Shown one piece after another: positions 47,711-58,475 of a stretch of 59,410 nt of DNA. The notes below the pieces were generated by a model. The model worked only from the letters and a program-made list of their open reading frames with translations, was not told the origin of the DNA and ran no database searches. Position 1 is the first letter of the stretch. Every line of letters begins with the position of its first letter. This stretch comes from an uncultured Bacteroidales bacterium. GTDB lineage: Bacteria > Bacteroidota > Bacteroidia > Bacteroidales > Marinilabiliaceae. Location of the stretch: positions 1 to 59,410 of the forward strand of contig CALYZD010000004.1 in NCBI GenBank assembly GCA_945607565.1, given 5' to 3'. The position numbers were made by a program, and so were the translations under genes.

Positions 47711-49354
47711 ATGAAAACAATATTTGGAAACATAGTTGATATTCATCACAGAGAAATTTTTTATGGTTCAATAGAATACAATGAAAAAATTTCGAATATC
47801 ACGAAAATTAATATAGAAAGACCAGACAAAAGTTACATTTTGCCTGGTCTTGTTGATTCTCACATACACATTGAGAGTTCAATGTTGACTCCTTGTCAAT
47901 TCACGCGAATGGTTTTGCCGCATGGAACCGTTGCCGTTGTTGCCGATCCACACGAAATAGCTAATGTTTTGGGATTTTCCGGAGTAGAATATATGATAGA
48001 AAACGCGAAACATTCGCCACTAAAAATATATTTTACTGCACCGTCGTGTGTTCCTGCGACATATTTTGAAACTAATGGCTTTGTACTTTCATCTTCTGAT
48101 ATTGCAAAACTTTTATTGATTGATTCAGTGGTCGCACTTGCTGAGATGATGAACTATCCAGGTGTGATCAATGAGGACGCAGAGGTTATAAGCAAAATCA
48201 ATGCCGCAAAAGCACTGAACAAGCCAATTGATGGCCATGCTCCTGGCCTTTCGGGTGATTTACTAATGAAATATCTGAGCAAAGGAATCAGTACTGATCA
48301 TGAATGTTCGACATTGGAAGAAGCAAGAGAAAAACTGAATAATGGTGTCAAAATTCAAATCAGAGAGGGTAGTGCGGCGCGAAATTATGAATCTTTAAAA
48401 TCATTGATCGCGTCCAATCCCGATTCTGTAATGTTTTGCACAGACGATGCTCATCCGGATGATATTTCGGTCAATGGCCATATTGATAAAATTGTCAGAA
48501 AAGCAATAAATGATGGATACGATATTTTCGATATATTATCGGCATGTCATAAGAATCCTATAGAACACTATGGTCTGAAGGTCGGTTCACTACGCGAAAA
48601 TGATTCTGCTGATTTTATTGTTGTAGATTCTTTGAAGAATTTCAAAGTCCAGTCAACAGTCATTTCTGGTGAAGAAGTTTTTGTAAACAAAAGGTGCAAT
48701 TTTGATATTAAGCCGAGTGAGGTTGTAAATAATTTTGTAGAAAAACAGATTTCTATTGAGGACATCGAGCTGATAGGCTCTGAAATCGATTTTATAAAAG
48801 TCATCAAAGTCATAGATGGTGAGCTGCTAACAGATGTGCTGAAATACAAATACGAAACCGATTCAGGACAACGAATTAAAACTTCTGTTGACGACGATGT
48901 GCTCAAAATCGTGGTTGTGAACAGATATAATGACGCAAAACCAGCAGTGGCTTACGTAAAAGGTTTCGGATTAAAATCAGGTGCTTTAGCGTCGTCTGTT
49001 GCTCACGACAGCCACAATATTATTTGTGTCGGCGTTGATGACGAGAGCATTGTCGAATCGGTGAACCATTTGTTGAAAATTAAAGGAGGTTTATATGCAA
49101 CAGATGGCAGTCGGCATCTATCACTCAGTTTGCCTATTGCTGGACTGATGGCAGACCGACCGTACGAAGTGGTTTCAAACGAATACAGTTCAATAGTGGA
49201 GTTTGCTACTAAGAATTGTCAGTCTGTGCTCAAATCGCCTTTCATGACCATGGCTTTCCTGTCACTGCTGGTCATACCGCACCTAAAGCTCGGCGACAGA
49301 GGACTTTTTGATGTTGACTCGTTCGGTTTTACCAATATATTTGATATCAAATGA
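47711..49354 (+). CDS. ade: Adenine deaminase
   Basis: This enzyme converts adenine to hypoxanthine and ammonia in purine salvage. The product has 547 residues of the amidohydrolase superfamily. LPGLVDSHIHIESSMLTPCQ holds the metal-binding HxH, VVADPHEIANVLG and DGHAPGLSGDLLMKYL follow, and FCTDDAHPDDISVNGHID contains the metal-binding Asp. The C-terminal region with GLKSGALASSVAHDSHNIIC is diagnostic for adenine deaminase. It overlaps uvrC by ATGA. Confidence 0.95.
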   Translation: MKTIFGNIVDIHHREIFYGSIEYNEKISNITKINIERPDKSYILPGLVDSHIHIESSMLTPCQFTRMVLPHGTVAVVADPHEIANVLGFSGVEYMIENAKHSPLKIYFTAPSCVPATYFETNGFVLSSSDIAKLLLIDSVVALAEMMNYPGVINEDAEVISKINAAKALNKPIDGHAPGLSGDLLMKYLSKGISTDHECSTLEEAREKLNNGVKIQIREGSAARNYESLKSLIASNPDSVMFCTDDAHPDDISVNGHIDKIVRKAINDGYDIFDILSACHKNPIEHYGLKVGSLRENDSADFIVVDSLKNFKVQSTVISGEEVFVNKRCNFDIKPSEVVNNFVEKQISIEDIELIGSEIDFIKVIKVIDGELLTDVLKYKYETDSGQRIKTSVDDDVLKIVVVNRYNDAKPAVAYVKGFGLKSGALASSVAHDSHNIICVGVDDESIVESVNHLLKIKGGLYATDGSRHLSLSLPIAGLMADRPYEVVSNEYSSIVEFATKNCQSVLKSPFMTMAFLSLLVIPHLKLGDRGLFDVDSFGFTNIFDIK

Positions 49355-51174
49355 CTGAGAACGAGCGGATCACATATTTAAAACAATTGGTTTCCGTCTT
49401 GCCTGACAGTCCCGGCGTGTATCAATATTTTGACAAGAATGGAAAAATAATTTACGTCGGAAAGGCCAAAAACCTCAAAAAAAGGGTATCGTCATATTTC
49501 ATAAAGAAACAGGAGTATCTAAAGACTCAAATTCTTGTAAGCAAGATTTTTGACATAAAGCACATTGTGGTAAAATCAGAAGAAGATGCTTTATTGCTCG
49601 AAAATAATCTGATTAAAAAGTATCAGCCCCGATATAATATCTTGCTGAAAGATGACAAATCGTATCCATGGATTGTTATTAAGAACGAACCTTTTCCGCG
49701 TGTTTTTCAAACCCGAAACGTCGTGAAGGATGGGAGTTTGTATTTTGGGCCATATACGTCTGGAACTTTAGTGAAGTCATTGCTTGATCTTTTTAAAAAA
49801 CTGTATCCGCTTCGCAATTGCAATCTGAACTTGACTGACGAAAACATCAAGCAAAACAAGTTCAAGGTTTGTCTGAACTATCATATTCATCAATGCTGTG
49901 CGCCTTGCGTCGGCGATTGCGAGCATGAGAAGTATGCAGAATACATTGCCGGAGTGCGCGAGATTCTGAAAGGAAACGTACATTCGGTAGTGAAGCTTTT
50001 GCGCGAAGAAATGATGCAATATGCCGATAATTACGAATTTGAAAAGGCACAGGAGATTAAATTGAAACTCGAAAAAATCATCGGATTTCAAACAAAATCA
50101 ACCATTTCGAGTACATCATCGTCTACAGTTGACGTTTTTTCGATATTGAGCGACACGGATTCAGACACGTCTTATGTGAATTTCTTGAAAGTCGTTTCGG
50201 GTGCGGTGGTTCAATCTTTCACGATGGAATTCAAAAAACGCCTTGATGAGACCGATGAAGAAATCCTTTCGTATGCCATTTCGGAAATTAAAAGTCGCAC
50301 GAAGATTCTGGCACGAGAAATAATTGTCCCGGTAATACCAGACGTGCAGTTTGAAGGTGCAAAGTTTGTCATCCCGAAGCAGGGCGACAAAAAAGAATTG
50401 CTCGAACTGTCCGAACGGAATGCGAAATTCTATAAACTTGAGCGACTAAAGCACGAAGCAAACAAGAACAAAACTCCGCGAAACGAGCGTCTGCTTTTGC
50501 TATTGAAAGAAGAACTTGGACTGAAAACGATTCCGAATCACATAGAGTGTTTCGACAATTCGAATATCCAAGGTGCATATCCGGTAGCGGCTTGCGTGGT
50601 TTTCAGAAATGGCAAGCCGAGCAAAAACGAATATAGAAAGTTCAACATCAAAACCGTTGAGGGGCCTGACGATTATGCTTCGATGCACGAAGTTGTTTAT
50701 AGGCGATATTCGCGTCTGTTGGCCGAAGGGCAAGAGTTGCCGGATCTGATCATTGCCGATGGTGGAGTGGGGCAGATGGAGGTCATCAGAAAAGCTGTAG
50801 AAGACGAATTGCATCTGAATATTCCGATTGCAGGTTTGGCAAAAGACTCACGGCACAAAACAAACGAGCTGTTGTTCGGTTTTCCGCCGGCGGTAGTAGC
50901 TATGAGCAAAAACGATCAGATTTTCAGAATGCTTTCATATATCCAGGACGAAGTGCACCGATTTGCAATTACGTTTCATAAGCAGAAACGCAGCAAGGGT
51001 ATGATTGCCTCGGAGCTTGATGCGATAAAAGGAATCGGCGAAGTGACCAGGAAAGCGCTGATGGAGCATTTCAAAAGTGTCAAAAACATCAGGCAGGCGA
51101 GCTTCGAAAGCCTTTCGGCTGTAATAGGAAATTCGAAAGCGAAAATAATCACAGAATTTTTCGGCAAAGAATAA
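49351..51174 (+). CDS. uvrC: Excinuclease ABC subunit C
   Basis: UvrC makes both incisions in nucleotide excision repair. The product has 607 residues. The GIY-YIG-type nuclease domain opens with DSPGVYQYFDKNGKIIYVGK then AKNLKKRVSSYF. The Cys-rich region has HQCCAPCVGDCE, a UVR motif lies near LREEMMQYADNYEFEKAQEI, and the RNase H-like domain includes ECFDNSNIQGAYPVAACVVF and PDLIIADGGVGQMEV. A helix-hairpin-helix (IKGIGEVTRKALMEHFKSVK) ends the protein. Confidence 0.97.
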   Translation: MTENERITYLKQLVSVLPDSPGVYQYFDKNGKIIYVGKAKNLKKRVSSYFIKKQEYLKTQILVSKIFDIKHIVVKSEEDALLLENNLIKKYQPRYNILLKDDKSYPWIVIKNEPFPRVFQTRNVVKDGSLYFGPYTSGTLVKSLLDLFKKLYPLRNCNLNLTDENIKQNKFKVCLNYHIHQCCAPCVGDCEHEKYAEYIAGVREILKGNVHSVVKLLREEMMQYADNYEFEKAQEIKLKLEKIIGFQTKSTISSTSSSTVDVFSILSDTDSDTSYVNFLKVVSGAVVQSFTMEFKKRLDETDEEILSYAISEIKSRTKILAREIIVPVIPDVQFEGAKFVIPKQGDKKELLELSERNAKFYKLERLKHEANKNKTPRNERLLLLLKEELGLKTIPNHIECFDNSNIQGAYPVAACVVFRNGKPSKNEYRKFNIKTVEGPDDYASMHEVVYRRYSRLLAEGQELPDLIIADGGVGQMEVIRKAVEDELHLNIPIAGLAKDSRHKTNELLFGFPPAVVAMSKNDQIFRMLSYIQDEVHRFAITFHKQKRSKGMIASELDAIKGIGEVTRKALMEHFKSVKNIRQASFESLSAVIGNSKAKIITEFFGKE

Positions 51175-51176
51175 AT

Positions 51177-51192
51177 TGTTCCATGTGGAACA
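51177..51192. promoter_or_regulatory. parS-like variant site
   Basis: TGTTCCATGTGGAACA differs by one base from the symmetric parS variant TGTTCCACGTGGAACA used in some bacteria, and by three from the perfect copies at 36005 and 47687. It starts 2 nt after the uvrC stop. Given the two exact sites nearby, it is probably a weaker ParB site. Confidence 0.6.
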
Positions 51193-51245
51193 ATCAGGCA
51201 ATATTTTAATAGCAAATTATCGGCACACGTTAGCCATTATTAGGT

Positions 51246-51253
51246 TATATTTG
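51246..51253 (+). promoter_or_regulatory. -7 element of the thiamine operon promoter
   Basis: TATATTTG is a full match to TAnnTTTG, placed so that transcription would begin at about 51260, right where the TPP riboswitch starts. No good TTTG is found at the expected -33 position. Confidence 0.6.
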
Positions 51254-51260
51254 CTGCCGT

Positions 51261-51334
51261 AAAACAAGGGGTGCCGCAAGGCTGAGATTATACCCTATGA
51301 ACCTGATGCGGGTAATTCCGACGAAGGGAGTTTT
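51261..51334 (+). ncRNA. TPP riboswitch (THI box)
   Basis: The conserved thi-box elements are present in order: AGGGGTGCCGC, GGCTGAGATTATACCC, GAACCTGATGCGGGTAATTC and CGACGAAGGGAG. They form the three-way junction that binds thiamine pyrophosphate. Downstream, CTGAGTT (51349-51355 region) can pair with AACTCAG just before the thiS ATG at 51392. No T-run follows, so control of translation initiation or another mechanism is more likely than a simple terminator. Confidence 0.95.
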
Positions 51335-51391
51335 CAGTCTACTCACCCTGAGTTTTACTATTATTGTTTCATTTTAACTCAGAGGTCTCTT

Positions 51392-51592
51392 ATGATAATT
51401 TCATTAAACGGAAAGGACTACGACGCGACCGGATGTGACACATTGTTGCAACTGGCCGAAAAGTTGTCGTTGTCAAAAATCGGTGCTGCCGTTGCAGTCA
51501 ATGCCCGAATGGTTCCAAAAACGGAATGGGAAAAATTCGTCCTCCACGAATCAGACAAAGTGATAATAATAAAAGCGGCTTGCGGAGGATGA
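51392..51592 (+). CDS. thiS: Thiamine biosynthesis sulfur carrier protein ThiS
   Basis: ThiS carries sulfur as a C-terminal thiocarboxylate to ThiG. The product has 66 residues with the beta-grasp fold: MIISLNGKDYDATGCDTLLQ at the start, NARMVPKTEWEKFVL in the middle and the required C-terminal Gly-Gly (IKAACGG). It is the first gene after the riboswitch and lies 3 nt from thiE. Confidence 0.95.
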   Translation: MIISLNGKDYDATGCDTLLQLAEKLSLSKIGAAVAVNARMVPKTEWEKFVLHESDKVIIIKAACGG

Positions 51593-51595
51593 ATT

Positions 51596-52246
51596 ATGAT
51601 GACAAAGCAAGCTCTTCAGAATTTCCGGTTTCAATTCATAACACATCACAATTCCAGATTTGATTATCTGGGGTCGGCAAAAATATCGCTGGCCGGCGGT
51701 TGCAAGTGGATTCAGCTACGAATGAAGGATGCGCCAGAAAGCGAAATTGAGAGTGCAGCCATTCAATTAAAAACGATTTGTTCGGAATACGGGGCGACCT
51801 TTATCATCGACGACCATGTGGAAATATGCAAAAAAACAGGTGTCGGTGGAGTTCATCTTGGCAAGTCGGACATGCACCCAAGGGAGGCACGGCAGATTCT
51901 GGGAGATTCGTTTATAATTGGCGGAACGTGCAACACATTTGAAGACGTGCTTCGGGTGTACGAATATGTCGATTACATCGGTTGCGGCCCATTCAGATTC
52001 ACCACGACCAAAAAAAATCTGTCGCCGACGCTTGGTATTGACGGCTACCGTGAATTGGTTTGGCGATGCCGCGAGAGCGGAATCAACGTGCCGATTGTGG
52101 CAATTGGCGGGATAACAAACGATGACATAAAGCCAATTCTGGATTCGGGTCCTAATGGAATTGCAATGTCGGGTCACATTATTAATTCTGATGATCCGGT
52201 TAAGGAAGTTGAAACTATCATCAGCACGATAGAATCATGTTATTAA
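51596..52246 (+). CDS. thiE: Thiamine phosphate synthase
   Basis: ThiE joins HMP-pyrophosphate and thiazole phosphate to thiamine phosphate. The product has 216 residues as a TIM barrel. The binding motifs are conserved: WIQLRMKD (pyrophosphate), FIIDDHVEICKKTGVGGVHL, GPFRFTTTKKNLSP (the GPxFxTxTK-type loop) and VAIGGITNDDI. A second ATG follows the first directly. It differs strongly from the second ThiE-like protein at 58472. Confidence 0.94.
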   Translation: MMTKQALQNFRFQFITHHNSRFDYLGSAKISLAGGCKWIQLRMKDAPESEIESAAIQLKTICSEYGATFIIDDHVEICKKTGVGGVHLGKSDMHPREARQILGDSFIIGGTCNTFEDVLRVYEYVDYIGCGPFRFTTTKKNLSPTLGIDGYRELVWRCRESGINVPIVAIGGITNDDIKPILDSGPNGIAMSGHIINSDDPVKEVETIISTIESCY

Positions 52247-52285
52247 TTCAAACTACTGATTATCAATAATTTAAATATCAAAACA

Positions 52286-54765
<2,480 letters not shown>

Positions 54766-54809
54766 CGCATCTCAACACATTGTAAAGCAATCGTAAACAA
54801 TCTGCAAAA

Positions 54810-55685
54810 ATGAAGTATCATCTGATAGCGGCACTGACGACGGCGATATGGGGAACCACGCTCGTGTCCTCCAAAATACTGTTGCAGGCCGGAATGACGC
54901 CGGCCGAAATACTGTTCAGCCGCCTAGTGCTGGCCTACGTTTTTCTGTGGCTGCTATATCCGCATCTGCACAAGCCGCAACTGCATGACGAACTGGTGTT
55001 TGCGGTGTCCGGAATATTTGGCGGGACAATCTATTTTCTCACGGAAAACACGGCGCTGCAATACACCAGCGCGACCAACCTGTCGCTCATTTGCGCCACG
55101 GTGCCGGTTGCCACGGCCATAGCGTCGCAGCTGATACTACACGAGAAGCATATCACGCGATGCTTCATCACAGGCTCCGTCATTTCGCTGACGGGAGTGA
55201 TCTTGGTGATTCTGAATGGGGCTTTCGTGCTGAAACTCAGTCCGGTTGGAGACCTGCTCGGCGTGCTGTCGGTCATATCGTGGTCGCTCTATTGCGTCAG
55301 TCTCAAGAAGTTGAAGTCTGACTTTAACTCACTGTACGTAATTCGCAGAGTGTTTTTCTATAGCATTCTGACGTTGGCGCCGGTCTTCCTGTTCAGGCCC
55401 TATTCGTTTCCGCTGTCCGGATTCAAAAATGTCGAGGTCTTTTCCAACATCGTTTTTCTCGGGCTGATAGCATCGTCGTTCTGTTACTACATGTGGACCA
55501 TCGCGATCAAGAAAATCGGCGTCGTGTCCACCAACAGTTACATCTATATCATGCCAATCGTCACGGTCGTCACGGCCAACGTCTTTCTTTCGGAAAAAAT
55601 CACGGTCTACGTCGTGATAGGCGCGGTTCTGATAATCGGAGGTCTGGTTTTGACCAGGCTTAAATCGTTCAAAATGAAAGAGTGA
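54810..55685 (+). CDS. EamA/DMT family transporter, first of a tandem pair
   Basis: The product has 291 residues with ten hydrophobic segments in two EamA halves. The start MKYHLIAALTTAIWGTTLVS carries the WGTT motif of the first helix; an ENTALQYTSATNLSLICATV segment and YIMPIVTVVTANVFLSEKIT close the first and second halves. The drug/metabolite transporter superfamily moves small metabolites, often outward. Its position between thiC and thiH in a riboswitch operon suggests thiamine, HMP, thiazole or a precursor as substrate; this is inference. The next gene is its paralogue. Confidence 0.88.
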   Translation: MKYHLIAALTTAIWGTTLVSSKILLQAGMTPAEILFSRLVLAYVFLWLLYPHLHKPQLHDELVFAVSGIFGGTIYFLTENTALQYTSATNLSLICATVPVATAIASQLILHEKHITRCFITGSVISLTGVILVILNGAFVLKLSPVGDLLGVLSVISWSLYCVSLKKLKSDFNSLYVIRRVFFYSILTLAPVFLFRPYSFPLSGFKNVEVFSNIVFLGLIASSFCYYMWTIAIKKIGVVSTNSYIYIMPIVTVVTANVFLSEKITVYVVIGAVLIIGGLVLTRLKSFKMKE

Positions 55686-55702
55686 ATAATCGTTATTTCA
55701 AT

Positions 55703-56584
55703 ATGAACTTTAAATATCATCTTGCAGCCGTGTCCACTACAGTGGTTTGGGGAACTACGTTTGTGGCGTCAAAAAGCATTCTGGAAAGCGGTTTGACGCC
55801 GATGCAGACAATGTTTTTCCGGTTCATAATCGGCTATGCGTTCACGTGTGCGCTGTGTCCGCGCAAATTCGGCTTCAATAGTTGGCGCGACGAACTCATG
55901 TTTGCCGGTGTAGGGCTGTTTGGCGGGTCGATGTATTTCATGTTCGAGTACACAGCGCTGCTCTACACCAAGGCGGCGAATGTAGGTTTCATCTGCTCGC
56001 TTGTGCCGTTGCAAGTGGCTCTGATAGACATATTTATGTTCAGGCAGAAGTTCCGTGCCGGATTCCTGATTGCCGGTTCGGCCATGGCGCTCGTGGGCGT
56101 GGCGCTGGTCGTGTTCAACGGCCGCTTCGCCGTCACTCTCAGTCTGATAGGGGACACGCTTGCTCTTGCTGCGTCGCTCTGCTGGGCAATCTATTCGTTC
56201 TTTCTCCACCGCCTTGGCACCCGCTTCGAGCCGCTCTACGTCACCCGAAAGCTGTTTTTCTACTCGCTGATAAGCCTCCTGCCGTTCATGCTCCATGCCA
56301 ATCAGCTGGCAATACCGCAATCGTTGTTCAGCCTAAACGTTTGTGTTCCATTGCTTTACCTTTCGTTGGTGGCGTCGCTGGTCTGCCTTTGGCTTTGGAA
56401 TGTGTCCATCAACGGACTGGGGACGACGATACCTAACAATTACCTTTATATGCTGCCGATTATCACGCTAATAACAAGCCATATAATCCTTGGCGAAGAG
56501 ATGACAACATATGTCATTCTGGGCGGATTGCTGATAATTTCGGGAGTGTGGTGCGCCGACAAGTCAGTCGTGGCCAAAAGATAG
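55703..56584 (+). CDS. EamA/DMT family transporter, second of a tandem pair
   Basis: The product has 293 residues from the ATG that gives MNFKYHLAAVSTTVVWGTTF, which aligns with the start of the preceding paralogue; the frame is open back to a GTG at 55682. Ten hydrophobic segments are seen, with EYTALLYTKAANVGFICSLV and YLYMLPIITLITSHIILGEE matching the same positions as in the first copy. Identity by eye is about 35-40%, so the duplication is old. The two may act as a pair or on different substrates. Confidence 0.88.
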   Translation: MNFKYHLAAVSTTVVWGTTFVASKSILESGLTPMQTMFFRFIIGYAFTCALCPRKFGFNSWRDELMFAGVGLFGGSMYFMFEYTALLYTKAANVGFICSLVPLQVALIDIFMFRQKFRAGFLIAGSAMALVGVALVVFNGRFAVTLSLIGDTLALAASLCWAIYSFFLHRLGTRFEPLYVTRKLFFYSLISLLPFMLHANQLAIPQSLFSLNVCVPLLYLSLVASLVCLWLWNVSINGLGTTIPNNYLYMLPIITLITSHIILGEEMTTYVILGGLLIISGVWCADKSVVAKR

Positions 56585-56658
56585 CCTGCGATTGAACCAA
56601 AGATGTAGCTGATTTATTGTAACTAATAGTTAATCAACAAGAAAGAATAAGTTTAAAT

Positions 56659-57771
56659 ATGTTTTCAGACGAATTGAAAAAAATATCATGGTCCGACACG
56701 ACATCGGCCATAATGTCGAAGACTGAGGCTGACGTGCTCCGGGCTTTGCGCAAGGAGCGTTTGGACGTGGACGACTTCATGGCGCTGGTGTCGCCGGCCG
56801 CCGAGCCATACCTTGAAACCATGGCGCGGCTCAGCCAGAAATATACAATGGAGCGTTTCGGCAAGACAATGTCGATGTTCATCCCGCTCTACATAACCAA
56901 CTCGTGCACAAACTCTTGCGTCTATTGCGGCTTTCATGTGGCCAACAAAATGAAGCGGACCATCCTGACCGAAGCCGAAATTGTGAACGAGTACAAAGCC
57001 ATCAAGAAACTCGGTCCCTTCGAAAACATCCTGCTCGTCACGGGCGAAAATCCGGCCAAAGCCGGAGTCGAATACATAGCGCGGGCGGTCGAGCTGGCAA
57101 AGCCGTATTTCTCTAATGTAAAGATTGAAGTGATGCCGCTCAAAGCTGAGGAATACAAGTATATAGCCGATTGTGGAATGAATGGCGTAATATGTTTTCA
57201 GGAGACTTATAATCGTCAAAACTATAACATTTATCACCCTCGCGGACAAAAGGCGAACTTCGAGTGGCGCGTCAACGGTTTTGACCGGATGGGGCAGGCC
57301 GGCGTCCACACCATCGGCATGGGCGTCCTGATTGGCCTGGAGGACTGGCGCACCGATGTCACGATGATGGCCCACCACCTGAGGTATTTGCAGAAACACT
57401 ATTGGAAAACGAAGTACAGCGTCAACTTTCCGCGGATGCGTCCGAGCGAAAACGGTGGTTTCCAGCCCAATGTGCTGATGTCCGACCGCGAACTTGCACA
57501 GCTAACCTTTGCCTACAGGATTTTCGATCACGATGTCGACATCAGTTACTCGACGCGCGAGCCGGCCGAAATCCGCGACCACATGGCTTGTCTCGGGGTG
57601 ACGACCATGAGCGCCGAGAGCAAAACCGAGCCGGGCGGATATTTTTCGTATCCGCAAACACTCGAACAGTTCCACGTCAGCGATTCGCGGACGGCTGTCG
57701 AGGTGGAGGCCGCGCTGAAGAAAAACGGTCGCGAGCCGGTTTGGAAAGACTGGGATAACATCTTGAATTGA
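56659..57771 (+). CDS. thiH: 2-iminoacetate synthase (tyrosine lyase) ThiH
   Basis: ThiH cleaves tyrosine by radical SAM chemistry to give dehydroglycine for ThiG. The product has 370 residues. The cluster motif is in TNSCTNSCVYCGFHVANK (CxxxCxxC), followed by ILLVTGENPAKAGVEYIARA, CFQETYNRQNYNIYHPRGQK and a C-terminal YSTREPAEIRDHMACLGVT. Presence of ThiH rather than the oxidase ThiO fits an anaerobe. Its stop overlaps the frame before thiF. Confidence 0.96.
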   Translation: MFSDELKKISWSDTTSAIMSKTEADVLRALRKERLDVDDFMALVSPAAEPYLETMARLSQKYTMERFGKTMSMFIPLYITNSCTNSCVYCGFHVANKMKRTILTEAEIVNEYKAIKKLGPFENILLVTGENPAKAGVEYIARAVELAKPYFSNVKIEVMPLKAEEYKYIADCGMNGVICFQETYNRQNYNIYHPRGQKANFEWRVNGFDRMGQAGVHTIGMGVLIGLEDWRTDVTMMAHHLRYLQKHYWKTKYSVNFPRMRPSENGGFQPNVLMSDRELAQLTFAYRIFDHDVDISYSTREPAEIRDHMACLGVTTMSAESKTEPGGYFSYPQTLEQFHVSDSRTAVEVEAALKKNGREPVWKDWDNILN

Positions 57772-57776
57772 TAGTT

Positions 57777-58475
57777 ATGGACACACTGGAAGACAGATAT
57801 TTGAGACAGCAGATGTTGCCGGAAATCGGCCCCGAAGGGCAGGCAAAAATCGCCGCAGCCAAAGTGCTCGTGGTGGGCGTGGGTGGCTTGGGTTCGCCCA
57901 TTTCAATCTACCTGGCCGCAGCCGGCGTCGGGACGTTGGGTCTGGTCGACAGCGACGTGGTGTCGGTCACCAATCTGCATCGCCAGATACTTTACGACGA
58001 ACATGAAGTGGGCGCAAGCAAAGCCTTGTGCGCCAAGCAAAAACTGTCGAAACTGAACTCCACGATACAAGTCATGGCATTCGACGAAAAACTTAATCCT
58101 GACAATGCCGAAAAACTAATTTCGCAGTTCGATATTGTGGTTGATGGGACTGACAATTTTGCATCCCGTTTTCTGATAAACGACACCTGCACCAGGCTTG
58201 GCAAACCGTATGTCTACGGCGCGATTTGCGGTTTCGAAGGGCAGGTTTCCGTCTTCACATCGCGCTGCGACTATCGCACGCTTTTCCCCGACGAAGAGCA
58301 GGCGCGGCAGTTGCAGCCGTCCAAAGCCGTCATCGGCATCACGCCTGCCATTGTCGGAAGTTTTGAGGTTGGCGAGGTGCTGAAACTGATCTGCGGCTAT
58401 GGCGAACCACTTATAGGAAAACTTCTGGTGATTGATATAAAAACGCTTCAGATCAATACGGTATCAATTGTATGA
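57777..58475 (+). CDS. thiF: ThiF/MoeB/HesA-family adenylyltransferase
   Basis: ThiF adenylates the C-terminus of ThiS. The product has 232 residues from the ATG at 57777. The nucleotide site is VLVVGVGGLGSPISIYLAAA, then LVDSDVVSVTNLHRQILYD and VVDGTDNFASRFLINDTC. The usual CxxC zinc pairs and the catalytic cysteine region of E. coli ThiF are not visible: the region after RTLFPDEEQARQLQPSKAVI has no cysteine until ICGYGE. This short, zinc-less form may be the norm in Bacteroidota. It overlaps the next gene by 4 nt. Confidence 0.88.
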   Translation: MDTLEDRYLRQQMLPEIGPEGQAKIAAAKVLVVGVGGLGSPISIYLAAAGVGTLGLVDSDVVSVTNLHRQILYDEHEVGASKALCAKQKLSKLNSTIQVMAFDEKLNPDNAEKLISQFDIVVDGTDNFASRFLINDTCTRLGKPYVYGAICGFEGQVSVFTSRCDYRTLFPDEEQARQLQPSKAVIGITPAIVGSFEVGEVLKLICGYGEPLIGKLLVIDIKTLQINTVSIV

